From Macrotis lagotis (lineage: Eukaryota; Chordata; Mammalia; Peramelemorphia; Peramelidae), in NCBI RefSeq assembly GCF_037893015.1, contig NC_133666.1, positions 1,951,467 through 2,015,466 of the forward strand: 64,000 nucleotides of DNA. Direction: 5' to 3'. Every line of letters starts with the position of its first letter. Position 1 is the stretch's first letter. The notes beneath the pieces are model-generated. The model was not told the origin of the DNA, made no database searches, and saw only the letters and a list, made by a program, of their open reading frames with translations. The position numbers were made by a program, and so were the translations under genes. Positions 48,604-61,348 of this stretch are shown in pieces.

Positions 48604-49659
48604 CTGAGGGCAACAGAGGAAGCAAATGGCATGAGAAAGTGTAAGGAGGACACAACCCTAGGGCACTGCAGCTAACCCCAAGCTCCAATAGCTCAACTAC
48701 AGGGAGTGGCGCTGCCATCCCATTCCATTTGGTTCAATGTGCCAATGGTTTATTGAGCACCTTCTTGCCTTCATCTCAATATCATCATCACTTCTGTCTG
48801 CACTGCTGAACTTTGGATTGGGGGAGGCAATTGAGGAATAGGAAGATTAGCTCAGTTTGATGGACAAGGAAACCAAGGTTCAGAGAATTCAGGTGATTCA
48901 CACCCACATGACTACTAACTGGTGGCAGGATTTGAACTCCCATCTCCCAATGGCTTTCTAACATTCCCACTGGAGCACATGCTAGTTCTTTCTTCTCTGC
49001 CATTATGGATAGTTTCCAGGATACATTCCAAGAGATGAGGGTTTCCAAAGAAACTGGACCTGAGGTAGATTTGCAATTAGATCAATAGCTGAGAATAAGG
49101 GAAAGTTATTATGTCTCAACTGACTCTCATGTGGGGCTACCAGCTTAGCTCTGCCATGGGTGGGTCTTGGTTCCAAAAACTAGGAACTTGAAAAATGGAA
49201 AAACCATAATTTAAATTACCCCCACAATGGGATATGCTGCACCAGAGTCACAGATAAGACAGAGAAGCTAGACAAGATGTTCTCTGGGATCTCTTCTAAC
49301 ACTGAAATGCTATGAACAAAGACAAGGATGGGCCCAGGAGCCCAGATGGACAGGGTAAAAGGGCAACTTTTCAAAACTTAATCTGAGTATATAGTCCTCC
49401 AAGATACACCAAGAAGCAGAGGATTCAAGACTGAGAGTTAGAAAGGAATTAATAAAGCCTGAAATTGAGGGAAAGGGGAGCTTGGGGTAACATGGAAGCT
49501 AAATTGGGTTTTGCTTAGGAGTTTGAGGAGTGGAAGCTTTCCTGAGCTAGAATGGTGGGTTTGAGGGCCAAGCTCTGAGGTCACTGAGGTAGAGAGCCAG
49601 AGAGGCCAATGAGGAGTGATGGGAGTAGTAGGAGATCTAGGAGACTAAATAGTATGATC

Positions 49660-52600
49660 TATGGCCAAGATGGTGGAGAGAAGACAGGCACAGTTCTAAA
49701 GTCCCCTGATCTTTCCCCATCTATCATATTAAACAAACCTCTTAACAGAAATCCAACCCACAAAACCCAGAAAGAAAAGCTAGGAAAAAAGAACATCTAC
49801 CTCAGGATTTGTCTTGGGCGAGTCCCAGCAGGTGAGTCTGGGCACGTGAGTCTGGGCTCAGAGGGAGGATCAGTCCCAGATCAGCCAGATTAGCGGATGA
49901 ATTGGAACTGGGGAGTCTGAGGACTGGAGAGAGGGACCTGCTGGATCAGCAGTGGGGCTAGACAGAGGGGGCTTGAGTCAGAGGCACTGGTGTTGGCACT
50001 GACCCTCTGGAGCTTGCCAACAGGGCTGGGGGGAGAGTTCCAGTGCAGGAGAGCTGCGGACACCATCCCTGGGCTCCTCTGGTCTGAAGAACTCTGAGTT
50101 CATGTCTCTATTGCAGCTGAGGCCTCTACCCAGAACAAACAATTGCAGACTACTTCTGCCTCAAGCACAGAAGAACCAGCCCAGCTGACAATAAGGAGAG
50201 GAATGATCTCACCCCAGGGTAAAGCCCACCATTGATTGAAGGCAAAAGGATTCAATAGCTTCAACCCCTCCCTTCAAGCTAAGGGAGAAGGCCTCAATCA
50301 AGGTCACAGACACTCCAGAGAGAGAGCAACCAGCATCTCCTACTGGCCATCCAGTGAAATTGCCCTTAGTGAGTAAAGTCTTTAGGGATCCAAACACCAA
50401 ACCTCTGTGAACTAGCCCCTCCCCAACTCAAGGTCTTAGCAAACTGAAGAAGGGTCAGCAGAAAGGTGGATCCATAGAAAAATTCTTGGAAGGAAAAGAC
50501 CCTAACTTAGAGAGACCTAGAACCTCTGAGGAGAATATGATCTGGTCTCCAGCACTGAAAGACTTCCTTGGAAGAAATAAGGAAGGAATTTAAAAATCAA
50601 CTGGAAAATTTGGGAGAGACAATTAATACATTGCAACAAGAAAAAAAATCCTTAGAAAATATGATTGGAAAAATACAAAATGAGAATAAATCTCTCACAT
50701 CATCAATTGGGCAAATGCAAAAATAAAATAATTCTCTCAAAACCTCAAATGGTGAAATAGAAAGCTCTTTCAAAAGTAGAATTGACCAATTGGAAAAGGA
50801 GTTGCAAAAGGTCAATGAAGAAAACTCCTCCCTAAAAAAAAGAATGGAGTCTGCAGAAAATAATGATTTCATGAGATAGCAAGAGCCTATCAAAAAATAG
50901 AAAAAATAGAAGAAAATGTAAAATACCTCATCAGCAAAACCATTGACGTTGAGAATAGGTTGAGGAGTTTGGGGAGTGGAAGCTTTCCTGAGGATTTCCT
51001 GAAAACATTGACATCAAACAGGAGGTTCTTTTAAGAGACACATGAAAAGGTTAAAAAGGGGGGGGGGGCGGTAAAAGAAAAAAACTACTGTCCAGTAAGT
51101 TGAAACTGACCATATCCCAGCATAGGGGAAAAGATTCTTGTAAATCTTGAGAATTGTAACTCTAACAGAAACAATATACCTAGCCAGAAGTGATGGACAT
51201 TGATGACCTATCCATGAGACTGCTATCCAACGGGATGTAACTGGCTTTAACCCAACTTGGGAGAAAGACTCTAATAACTCTCAAGAATTTTAACTCTATT
51301 AGATAGAATGCACTTAGCTAGAAGTGATGGATACTCAATTTTCTATGACTCTGATAGAATGATTTTTAAAACACTACCTACTTTAAAAGGGGGATAGGAA
51401 AGAGGCAGAAGAAGGAAGGGGACTGAATGGTGTAAATCTCATTACACTAAGAGGTACAAAATACCTATGGTAATAGAGGGGAAGAAGGGAGGAGATGAGA
51501 AACACCTGAATCTTCTTCTCATCAGACTTGGCTTAAAGTCAATTTACATACATGCTCAGTTAAATTTAAAAAAAAATCTAAGCTTTCAAGTACTAAAAGG
51601 GGAAAAGGGGAGGGGGGGATAAAGGGAGACAGGGGGAAAAGGGGGAACTAACAAAAAGAAGGGAAGGGAAAAGGGAAAAAAGGGGAGAGGGTGATATAGG
51701 AGGGCAAATATACTGAAGGGGGTGGCAGTCAGAAACAAAAAACTGGGGAATATGGATAAAGGGGCAAAAGGGGGAAAAAACAAACAGAGGGAAGATAGCA
51801 TGCAGGGAAATAGAGTTAGTAATCATAACTTTGAATGTGGATGGAATGAACTCTCCCTTAAAATGTAAGTGAATAGCAGACTATTATAAACCAGAATCCT
51901 GCAATATGCTGCTTATAAGAAATTCATTTGAATCAGAGAGATACATATAGAGTAAAAGTAAAAGGTTGGAGCAAAATATATTTTGCTTCAGCTGAAGTAA
52001 TAAAAGCAGGGGTAGCAATCCTTATCTCAAACAAAGCAGCAGCAAAAATAGATAGCATTAAAAAAGATAAGGAAGGAAACTTTATCCTCCTAAAAGGTAC
52101 CATAGACAATAAAGTTATTTCAATACTGAATATATATATGCACCCAATGGGATAGCATCCAAATTCTTAGAAGAGAAGCTGAAAGAACTACAGGAAGACA
52201 TAGACAGCAAAACTTTACTAGTGGGAGACCTCAACCTCCCGCTTTCAGATCTAGATAAATCAAATCGTAAAATAAACAAGAAAGAAGTTAGGGAGGTAAA
52301 GAGATTGTTAGAAAAACTAGATATGAAAAAAAGAAAAACTAGATATGGTAGACTTACGGAAGAAACTGAATGGGGATAGAAAGGAATATACCTTTTTCTG
52401 TGCAGTACATGGAACTTATACAAAAATTGACCATGTACTAGGACATAAAAACCTAATGATCAACTGCAGAAAGGCAGAAATAGTGGATACATCTTTCTCA
52501 GATCACAATGCAATAAAAGTCATATGCAATATTGGGCCATTTTAAAGAATGAGTGGACCAAAAATCAAATTATAGAAAGAATTAACCATTATATCCTAGA

Positions 52601-55600
52601 TAATGATAATAATGAAACAACATACCAAAACTTATGGGATTCATTCAAAGCGACCCTCAGGGGATATATTATAGCTTTAAATGCTTACATGAATAAATTA
52701 GAGAGAGAGGAAATCAATGAACTAAACATGCAACTAAAAACATTAGAGAAATAACAAATTAAAAATCCCCAATTAAATACCAAATTAGAAATTCTAAGAA
52801 TTAAAGGAGAAATTAATAAAATCGAAAGCAAAAAAACTATTGAATTAATAAATAAAACCAAAAGTTGCTTTTATGAAAAATTCAATAAAACTGATAAACC
52901 TCTGGTCAATTTGATTAAAAAAAAAGAAAAAAGAAAACTAAATTGCTAGTATCATAAATGAAAAAGGTAAACTTACCACCAATGAGGAGGAACTTAAAGT
53001 AATGATTCGAAATTATTTTGCCCAACTCTGTGCCAATAAATTTGATAATCTAAGTGAAATGGATAAGTATTTGCCCAGGTTAAATGAAGAGGAGATTAAA
53101 TACCTAAACAACCCTGTCTCAGAAAAAGAAATACAACAAGCCATCATTGAACTCCATAAGAAAAAATCTCCAGGGCCTGATGGATTCACAAGTGAATTCT
53201 ACCAAAAAATTTAAGGAACAATTGGTTCCAATTCTATATAAACTCTTCAGGAAAATGGGGAAAGGTGGAACTCTGCCTAACTCTTTCTATGAAACCAATA
53301 TGGTGCTGTTACCTAAACCAGGAAGAGTTAAAACAGAGAAAGAAAATTATAGACCTATCTCCCTGATGAATAGAGATGCAAAAATCTTAAATAAAATCTT
53401 AGCAAAATGATTACAACAACTTATCACTGGGATAATACATTGTGACCAAGTAGGATTTTTCCCAGGGATGCAGGGTTGGTTTAATAATAGGAAAACTATT
53501 TGTATAATCAATTATATCAACAACAAAACTATCAGAAATTATATGATCATATCAATAGATGATGAAAAAGCTTTTTTTGGTTTTTTTTTCAAGGCAAATG
53601 GGGTTAAGTGGCTTGCCCAAGGCCACACAGCTAGGTAATTATTAAGTGTCTGAGACCGGATTTGAACTCAGGTACTCCTGACTCCAAGGCCAGTGCTTTA
53701 TCCACTACGCCGCCTAGCCGCCCCTGAAAAAGCTTTTGACAAAATACAGCACCCATTCCTACTAAAAACACTAGAGGGTGTAGGAATAAATGGATTGTTC
53801 CTTAGAATAAGCAGTATCTCTCTGAAATCATCAACGAGCATTATGTTCAATGGGGAGAGGCCAGAGGCATTCCCAATAAGATCAGGGGTGAAGCAAGGAT
53901 GCCCACTATCACCACTACTATTCAATATCGTATTAGCTTCAGCAATTAGAGAAGAAAAAGAAATGGAAGGAATTAGAATTGGGAAGGAAGAGACAAAACT
54001 CTCACTCTTTGCACATGACATGATGGTCTAACTAGAGAATCCAAAGAAATCATAAAAAAAATTACTGGAAACAATTAGCAATTTTAGCAAAGCTGAAGGT
54101 TATAAAATAAACGCTCATAAATCCTCAGCATTTCCATATATGTGTAGCAAGATACAGCAGGAAGAACTAGAAAGAGAAATCCCATTTAAAGTAACCTCAG
54201 ACAATATAAAATACCTGGGTGTCTATTTGCCAAGATAGACTCAGAATCTTTTTTAAAACAATTATAAAACACTTCTCACACAAATTAAATCAGATTTAAA
54301 TAGCTGGGCAAATATCAACTGCTCATGGATAGGTAGAGCTAATATAATAAAAATAACAATTCTATCAAAACTACCTGTTTAGTGCCCTACCAATCAAAAT
54401 TCCAAAAAATTACTTTAATGAGTTAGAAAAAGTTGTAAGTCAATTCATATGGAGAAATAAAAAGTCAAGGATTTCCAGGAATTTAATAAAAAAAGTATAA
54501 AAGGTGCTTAGCCCTATCTGATCTAAAATTATATTATAAAGCATCAGTCATTAAAACTGTCTGGTATTGGCTAAGAAATGGAGTGGTGAACCAGTGGAAT
54601 AGACTAGGGGCATTAGCAGGAAATGATTATAGTGATCTGCTCTTTGATAAACCCAAAGAGTCCAGCCTTTGGGATAAAAACTCTCTCCTTGATAAAAACT
54701 TCTGGGAAAATAGTAAGTTAGTATGGAAGAAACTTAGATTAGACCAACACCTCACACCCTTTACCAAGATAAGATCCAAATGGTGACAGGATTTAGACAT
54801 AAAAAATACTATAAGCAAATTAGAAGATCAAATACTAGTTTACCTGTCAGATCTATGGACAGGGGAGCAGTTTATGACTAAGGAAGAGTTGGAGAACAAC
54901 ACCAAAAACAAACTAGATTATTTCGATTACATTAAATTAAAAAGCTTTTGCACAGATAAAACCACTGTAACCAAGATCAAAAGAAATGTAGTAAATTGGG
55001 AAACAATTTTTATAACTAGTATTTCTGACAAAGGACTCATTTCTAAAATATACAGAGAACTGAGTCATATTTTTAAAACAAAAAGCCATTCCCTAGTTGA
55101 CAAATGGTCAAAGGATATGCAAAGGCAATTTACAGATGAGGAGATCAAAGCAATCCAAAGCCATATGAAAAATTGCTCTAAATCATTAATTATTAGAGAA
55201 ATGCACATTAAAGCTTCTCTGAGGTACCACCTCACACCTCTCAGACTGGCCAATATGATCAGAAAGGATAATGATCATTGTCTGAAGGGTTGTGGGAAAT
55301 CTGGGATACTATTACACTGTTGGAGGAGATGTGAATTCATCCAACCTTTCTGGGGAGCTATTTGGAACTACGCCCAAAGGGCAACAAAAATGAGCATACC
55401 CTTAGACCCAGCAATAGTACTACTGGGTCTATACCCTGAAGAGATGATGATAAAGGGCAAAAACACCACCTATATAAAAATATTCATAGCAGTCCTGTTT
55501 GTGGTGGCAAAGAATTGGAAATCAAGTAAATGTCCTTCAATTGGGGAATGGCTTAGCAAACTGTGGTATATGTATCTTGGGAACATTATTGTTCTATTAG

Positions 55601-56085
55601 AAACCAGGAAAGATGGAAATTCAGGGAAGCCTGGAGGGATTTGCATGAACTGATGCTGAGTGACATGAGCAGAACCAGAAAAACACTGTACATCCTAACA
55701 GCAACATGGGGGTGATGATCAACCTTGATAGACTCACTCATTCCATCAGTGCAATAATCAGGGACAATTTGGGGCCATTTGCAATGGAGAATACCATTTG
55801 TATCCAGAGAAAGAGCCGTGGAGTTTGACCAAAGTTCAAGGACTATTCCCTTCAATTTAGGAAAAAACTGATTATCTTATTGTCTGATCTTGTTATCTCT
55901 TATACATTTTGTTTCTTCCTTAAGGATATGATTTCTCTCTCATCACACTCAATTTGGATCAATGCACAACATGGAAACAAAGTAAAGACTGACAGATTGC
56001 TTTCCATGGGGGGTGAGAAGAGGGAAGCAAGATTTGGGGGAAAATTGTAAAACTCAAATAAAATCTTTAATAAAAAATAAAGAAA
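49660..56085 (+). mobile_element. Near full-length L1, inactive, 13-bp target-site duplication
   Basis: It is flanked by 'aaatagtatgatc' (49,647-49,659) and 'aaatagtatggtc' (56,086-56,098), one mismatch. Order: 5' UTR starting 'ggccaagatggtgg', ORF1-like coiled-coil region (about 50,560-51,050, broken), G/A-rich spacer, then ORF2. ORF2 has an endonuclease with a TSFSDHNAI motif near 52,490-52,515, reverse transcriptase blocks (52,980-54,060) and a C-terminal Cys/His segment (CGKSGILLHCWRRCEF, about 55,280-55,340). The frame is broken many times, including a short duplication at 52,309-52,348 ('gaaaaactagatatg' twice). The polymerase box that should carry two Asp reads FAHDMM. It cannot move by itself. 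Antisense to GAB3. Confidence 0.92.
53576..53724 (-). mobile_element. Marsupial SINE nested in the L1 reverse transcriptase
   Basis: Reverse-oriented SINE with duplications 'tgaaaaagctttt' at 53,563-53,575 and 53,725-53,737. It splits the L1 codons for the conserved [12 protein letters not shown] region. Confidence 0.95.
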
Positions 56086-56689
56086 AAATAGTATGGTCCA
56101 GACCAAGGAGAGTTCCATGGAGTATACAGTATGTGGTGGATTATGAAGAATACTGGACTGGGAGTGAGAAGAACAAAGGTTCAAATCATGCTTCTGCCAT
56201 TCACTGGATTTCCCCCCTTCCTCAGGGGGAGACTTCTCTAGGCCCTTCTCTATTCTGTCATTCTTTGGGTCTGTGAGAGATGTAAAGAGGCAACCAAGAG
56301 TCAGGAGCTGATCAAAGACAAGCACCAACCAATCAAAACCTTTGCAAACCCAACAATGTATCTTTTTTGGAAAAAAAAAAAACCACACAGTTGTCCTATC
56401 ATGATGTGCTGGCCTTAGACAATGCTTCTTTGAAAACTCTCTTTCAACATGTGACATGCCACATGCTTGGAAAATTCTCACAAGTTAGAAGAAGCCTGGA
56501 ACCCGGGGAGGCACAGAGGGCACCCACGAGCAAAGACCTCATATAAGAAACTGGAATGGCGGAAGAAATCAGAGTTATTCTATTTTGCTAGAGAATGGGA
56601 AGCTACTTAAGGGTAGGGACTATTTCATTCTACTTAGGCCATCTTTATACCATCATTCTGTATATCACTCTCACTCTTCTCTGTGTGTA

Positions 56690-56930
56690 TGTGTAGAGAG
56701 AGACATGACTGTGAGAGGAGAGGAGACAAGTTGAGGGAGGAGAGGAAAGGAGAATAAGGGGAGGGGAGGAAAGGAGAGGAGAATGAGAAGAAATGAGGGG
56801 AGGAAAGAAGAGGAAGGAAAAGGAAAGAACAAGAAATGAGGAAAGGGAGACAGAAGAGAATGAAGAGAGGAGAGGAAAAGAGGAGAGGAGAGAGAAAGAG
56901 GGAGGAAGAGGAAGAGTGAGAAGGAAGCTG
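56690..56930. repeat. Polypurine tract (GGAGA)n-like
   Basis: About 240 bp of nearly pure A/G on the plus strand, with variants of 'gaggagaggaaagg'. Confidence 0.9.
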
Positions 56931-58084
56931 TCTCTCAGTTCTTTACCGTAGCTGCAGTTGTCCTTGCTTTCCTGCTTCAGTCCCTTGAGGATCCTCAGAG
57001 CCTCTCACACTCTCTAACTGGCCTTCAGTGTGTTAGCTCACCAGATTCTGGAGTGGATCATGGCTGTGACCCTGACCCTCCACCCCACTCCTTCTCATTC
57101 TTCTACAGAGAAAGCAGCTTATCCCAAGAGCAGGACTTGCTGAAGGAAGAAGGAGAAGATGGACCCCATGACAGATTGGCATTTTGCTTCAGACATTCAA
57201 GTCAATTCCAGAAGCAGTGTGGAACTCCAGTTTAGGAGGCAGAGAACCCCTGGACAGTCATGTTCTTTCTCTGGGTCTCAGGTGGCTGGACTCGAAAGTC
57301 CCTCCCAGCTCCAGATCTTAGATACTAGGATTCAATTTAGCAATCATTGATTAAGCTTCTACTGTAAATAGTAGAAGACCATCAGCACCCTAAAAGAGTT
57401 TATGAGGAACGGGACACTGTCCCAGAGAAGCCAATCCAAGAAAAATGGTGGTTAGTTGCAAGCACAGGCTTCAAGAGGACCAGAGGGAAGACTTCCCAGA
57501 GAAAAGAACAGAAAGGGGTGGGGGGCAGGGGGAGCAAGGCATACCAGGCAGAGTTCTGAGAGGAGAAACTCTGAGTTGGAAGGAAGGGGTCTTGTGGGTC
57601 ATCTTATTTCACCCCTTCATTGGATTGGTTTTCATCTTATGTTCTTTTTATTCTGAACTTAAAGAAAATGATCATTTGCATCATGGAGACCACTGAAAGA
57701 AAAAGGATGTAGAGGAAAATGTGGAAGCTTCATTCTGGAGAAATTCTTGATTTGTCTGGGATTCCTCCTGTTCTCTTCTCCTTGGGGCAGGGAGTGGGGA
57801 ACCTTAGCCTGAGCTCCCTTCTGCTTCCCACCTTTCCACCCCACTTTACAGAAATGGAAAATGTTCGTGAGTTGTCCAAGATCACACAGGAAACAGAGTC
57901 AGCATAGTCCCAGAAGAGGGAAGGTACCAAAAGTGAATAGTGTGGCCTGGGTGTGGAGGGTATGGAGAAGACGAATGTGAACTTGGGCTAAGAAGAGAGG
58001 GACCAAGTGGACCTTGGATCCAGTTGGTGGTCTGAGCCAGAGGGTGGGGTAGGTGAGGAAGGCCATGCCAGAAAGAGTGTGGCA

Positions 58085-58253
58085 GGGGCAGCTAGGTGGC
58101 GCAGTGCATAGAGCACCAGTCTTGGAGTCGAGAGGACCCAAGTTCAAATCCAACCTCAGACACTTAATTACCTAGCTGGGTGACCTTGGACAAGTCACTT
58201 AACCCCATTGCAAAAATCAAGCAAAAAAAATCAAAAGAAAATTTTTTTTAAAA
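58085..58253 (+). mobile_element. Marsupial tRNA-derived SINE
   Basis: 'ggggcagctaggtggcgcag...caaatccaacctcagacactt...taaccccattgcaaaaatc', followed by an A-rich tail. Confidence 0.9.
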
Positions 58254-59865
58254 AGCATGGCAGACTGGCTCCTGTGAGGAAGGCCAACCCTTGGGTTCTG
58301 GGAGGAATATGGCTTCTGATTCCTTCTGACAGTCAGTCTTAGGAACACTTTTAAGACTCTTCTCATGTCCTCCTCCTCTGCTCACCCCAGGTAGTCTTTT
58401 CTCCAGCCTCTACCACCCCAATTCCTTCAACCAATCCACGGATGGCACAGTTTAAATCAAACTCACCCTCCAGGAGGCCCTGAGCTGAATAGCCCAGATT
58501 GACCACAGTTCCCCAGAGATGGTATTGCCTGGGTGGCAGGATTATCACCTACTTCCTTCTAGATACTGCAAGAGGTCTTTGGGGAGTTGTGACAAGGCCC
58601 CATTGATGAGGCATCAGAAGCTGCACCTCTGAACCACCACTCAGCCATTTGACCACTTCTGTGGTCATGGGAAATTTACCTTCCAATGGGTCTCAATTGA
58701 ATTCTGAGGTTGGGCAGAGCTGGGACAGGCCACAGTTTCTGCAGACCCAGTCTGGTGTTCTGAAGGGATGGCTTTGTGTCTTCAAAAATCTAATCACCAT
58801 GGCTGGCACGATAGGGATGAAAATAACAACAATTGCAAAGGTGGGGGGCTCTGGGTATGGAGTACTGTGGAGGATACCATAGACACAACTGAAGACTCAG
58901 TTGCTCTGTTGTGTTCTTCTTTATTCTAAAGGGAGGGGATGGAGTTGGAGATGAAGACTCAAAGAGAGTGGAATAATTAATCTTGGTCTGGGTGAAGAGG
59001 CAGACATGAAGACTCCTGAGGATGGGGGGGTACTCTGAAAAGTCTGTGATGATGAAACGAAAAGCATCTGCAATCTGCTTTTGGAAACTGATAACCATTT
59101 TCAAAATAAAAGCCAGACCAAGAATGGAAAGGAAACTTCCATGTCTTGGCCTCCATCAGGGGAAGGGGCCAGAAGGGAAAGGACTGTGTCTGCCATCAAG
59201 TCCTCAGAGCCTGGAGCTGTGGAGCTCATTAGGTGGCCAAGGTTGTTTTTGATCCCTCCATCATTCCCAAAGCACCTTTCCAGGCTCCCCTACCACTTGT
59301 GCCTCTAGGCATCACCCGTAGGCATGTTACCATAGGGTTCCATTTCTTTTCTTGCAGACAGGGTGCCTCCCTCCAAGTTCTCTCCCCTCTCCCAGGGCAC
59401 CCTTCACTCACAGTTGCCAAAAGAAGACTCCAAATGCTTTGCTTTGACCATCACTCTCTTCTTCTTAGGGAACCACAGGGCATCTCTATTGCCCACCAAA
59501 GGAGAAGAGCTCTGCTCTGCTCTGTAGCAAGTGGGCTTCAATCAACCTTTCTGGGCTTATGGGATGCCCTCAATCAAATGCTGTCTTAGGAAGGAGAAAA
59601 GCCTGGGGTGCAAATCTCTCCTCAGACACTTCTGAGCCTTGGGAAGCCAAAACTAGCAAGTCCCATCCCTTCTCAGAGGCTCCCAGTCTTCCTCTGTACA
59701 CTGAGGATGCTCAGAGGACTAGATGACCAGCCTTCCCTGGCTCCTAGGGGAACTCAGGGATATCACTCATACCGCCCATCTACTTTGGAGATGCAGATTT
59801 GATTACTGCTGAGAAAAGGAGAGATTTTTCTGCCATTTTCCTGCCTTCCCAAATTTATATCCCTA

Positions 59866-60041
59866 CCTCCCTCCCTTCCTTCTCTCCCTCCTTCCTTTAT
59901 TCCTCCTACCTTCCCTCCTTCCTTCTTCCCTCCTCCCTCCCTTCTTTCTTCCCTTCTTCCTTCCTTCCTTCCTTCCTTCCTCCCTCCCTCCCTCCTTTTT
60001 TCCTTCTTTCTTCTCTTCTTTTCTTCCTTCCAAAGCCATTT
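59866..60041. repeat. (CCTT)n/(CCCT)n pyrimidine tract
   Basis: About 175 bp of nearly pure C/T on the plus strand. On the GAB3 transcript it is a purine run. ORFs rich in Gly/Arg/Glu or Ser/Pro/Leu across it are artefacts. Confidence 0.95.
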
Positions 60042-61128
60042 CTTGGGCAACTACTTGGAGCAAGATCTGGTGCTCAAGCTTCCTCCATCAGATTTGGAGG
60101 TCCTCACAAACCTTTGGAGGCAGCCAATCCAAGATGGGCCCAAGAAGAGCCCCTTCCTCACTGCAGGTTAGAGTAGGTGGGTCAGGGCATGCTGCCTCAG
60201 TGGAGCCAGCATGGCCAAGGAAGAGTTGGGTAGGCGGAAAGGAAAAGGGGGGACCAGGTGAGCAAAAAGGCCAGCCAGGGGAGAAAGAGCCTCACCTGGG
60301 AAGAAATTCTAGGCTGGTTCAGCTGAAATGCTGAGAACACCCACTTAATGGAGAATAAGGAAACATGGCAGGCAGGATCCGGGCTTTGGTGCCAAACGGG
60401 AATTTGGAAAAAAAGGAAACAGGAAATCCACATGAGGCAAGAGAGGCAATAGGAGACCAACGAGCAGGAGCCGGGCTGGTTCAGACTTGTTGCTTTGGAA
60501 GATAGCTTTGTCAGCTAGGCAGAAGGTGGATTGAAATGAGGAGACTGGAGATTGGGAGACCACCTAGCAGATGATTGTGATAGCCCAGGGAGAAGGGGAT
60601 CAGGGCCAGTCAAGGGATCAGAAGGAAATGTATGGGAGGGATTCTGTGGAAGGGAGTCCACAAAGCCCGGAGTTGACCAGGAGGATGGAGCCAGGCCAAC
60701 ATCAGGAGGTGGGAAAGAGGAGTGAACTTGGCAGGAAAGCTGTGCTCTTGCACTGTGTGGACCAGAGAGGGTGTTCTCCAATCTGTTCCTAGCACAAAAC
60801 CCACTCCTCTGTTTCCCCTGTGGTTCTCAGGAAACAACGTGTCAACTCTTCCTGCTCTCATATCCAAGCTAACATGATGCTGACCTGCTCTCCCAGAAAA
60901 GTCTACCATCGCAGGCATATCCTTCCAGTGCTAGGAGCTACACAAGGGGGAACTCTAATGACTTCTCAAGAACCGAGGGGTCAATTTTCAGTGGGTGGAT
61001 AGGGACCCTTAGGAAAGTGATGGAGAAAACGTGAATGACACAGAAGCTACTTCAAATTAGGTTATGGGTGCATCTCTCCTTGGTTGTTAAATCACTGAGC
61101 AGCACACCCAAACCTGGTGCTGACTTAC

Positions 61129-61348
61129 CTGCTGGGATTGAGTTTTTTCGTTTCACAGTGGGCCAGAACCAGATAGTCAGGCAAGGAGAGGGCTTCCAAG
61201 TCTGTTCGGGTATCCTTAGTGGGGAAGGCAGCTGTGGTAGAGTCATCAGCATTAAAAGAGGAGTTGGCTACCTGAGACCCTCGGAAGGAGCTGGCCGGGG
61301 AAGGTTCAGGAGATGAGGTGATGTGGGCTGAGCTCTCTGCAGAATCTC
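61129..61348 (-). CDS. GAB3: GAB3 coding exon 3 (linker after the PH domain)
   Basis: 220-bp exon with acceptor 'tcttccag' (just above 61348) and donor 'gtaagtca' (61121-61128). It completes a codon with GA, reads 72 codons and leaves AG (phase 2). The encoded Ser/Thr-rich stretch begins DSAESSAHITSS and ends LSLPDYLVLAHCETKKLNPS, matching the human GAB3 segment with LPDYLVLSNCET. It links the PH domain to the docking region; no enzyme motif is expected. It is the most 5' coding exon in the window. Confidence 0.9.

Larger units (their letters stand above)
48604..61128 (-). other. GAB3 intron 3 (12.5 kb)
   Basis: About half is the 6.4-kb antisense L1 (49,660-56,085). The rest holds a SINE at 58.1 kb, a purine-rich tract (56.7-56.9 kb), a pyrimidine tract (59.87-60.04 kb) and unique-looking sequence. 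No further gene is supported. Confidence 0.8.
10373..61348 (-). other. GAB3: GAB3 gene, 3' part: eight coding exons, PH-domain exons outside window
   Basis: GAB3 is a GRB2-associated binding adaptor: a cytoplasmic docking protein that is tyrosine-phosphorylated downstream of cytokine receptors and then recruits GRB2, PI3K p85 and SHP2. Joined coding exons on the minus strand: 61129-61348, 48149-48603, 46177-46235, 44994-45216, 25234-25315, 21254-21356, 19013-19126, 10373-10489. All acceptors end in AG, all donors start with GT, and phases agree at every junction (2,1,0,1,2,0,0). The total is 1373 nt, i.e. 456 residues plus stop. The family was recognised from DAWSNSDRSLEQ, NTPPPRPPKP, VPRRISLSSLD, HRDKRLSLNL, PPPVNRDLKP, SFLSPERDGINS, KKFSLDYLALDFN and RVDYVQVDEQKTQAL. 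The first exon starts 3' of the PH domain (human protein about 586 residues); the PH exons should lie beyond 64,000. Numbering as exons 3-10 follows the human gene and is inferred. Confidence 0.93.

Noticed and set aside
54874..55653. 259-residue open frame as a possible host gene
   Set aside because: It is the C-terminal part of L1 ORF2 within the 49,660-56,085 insertion.
59763..60176. Overlapping ORFs of up to 125 residues on both strands
   Set aside because: They arise from the CCTT/CCCT tract, which lacks stops in several frames.
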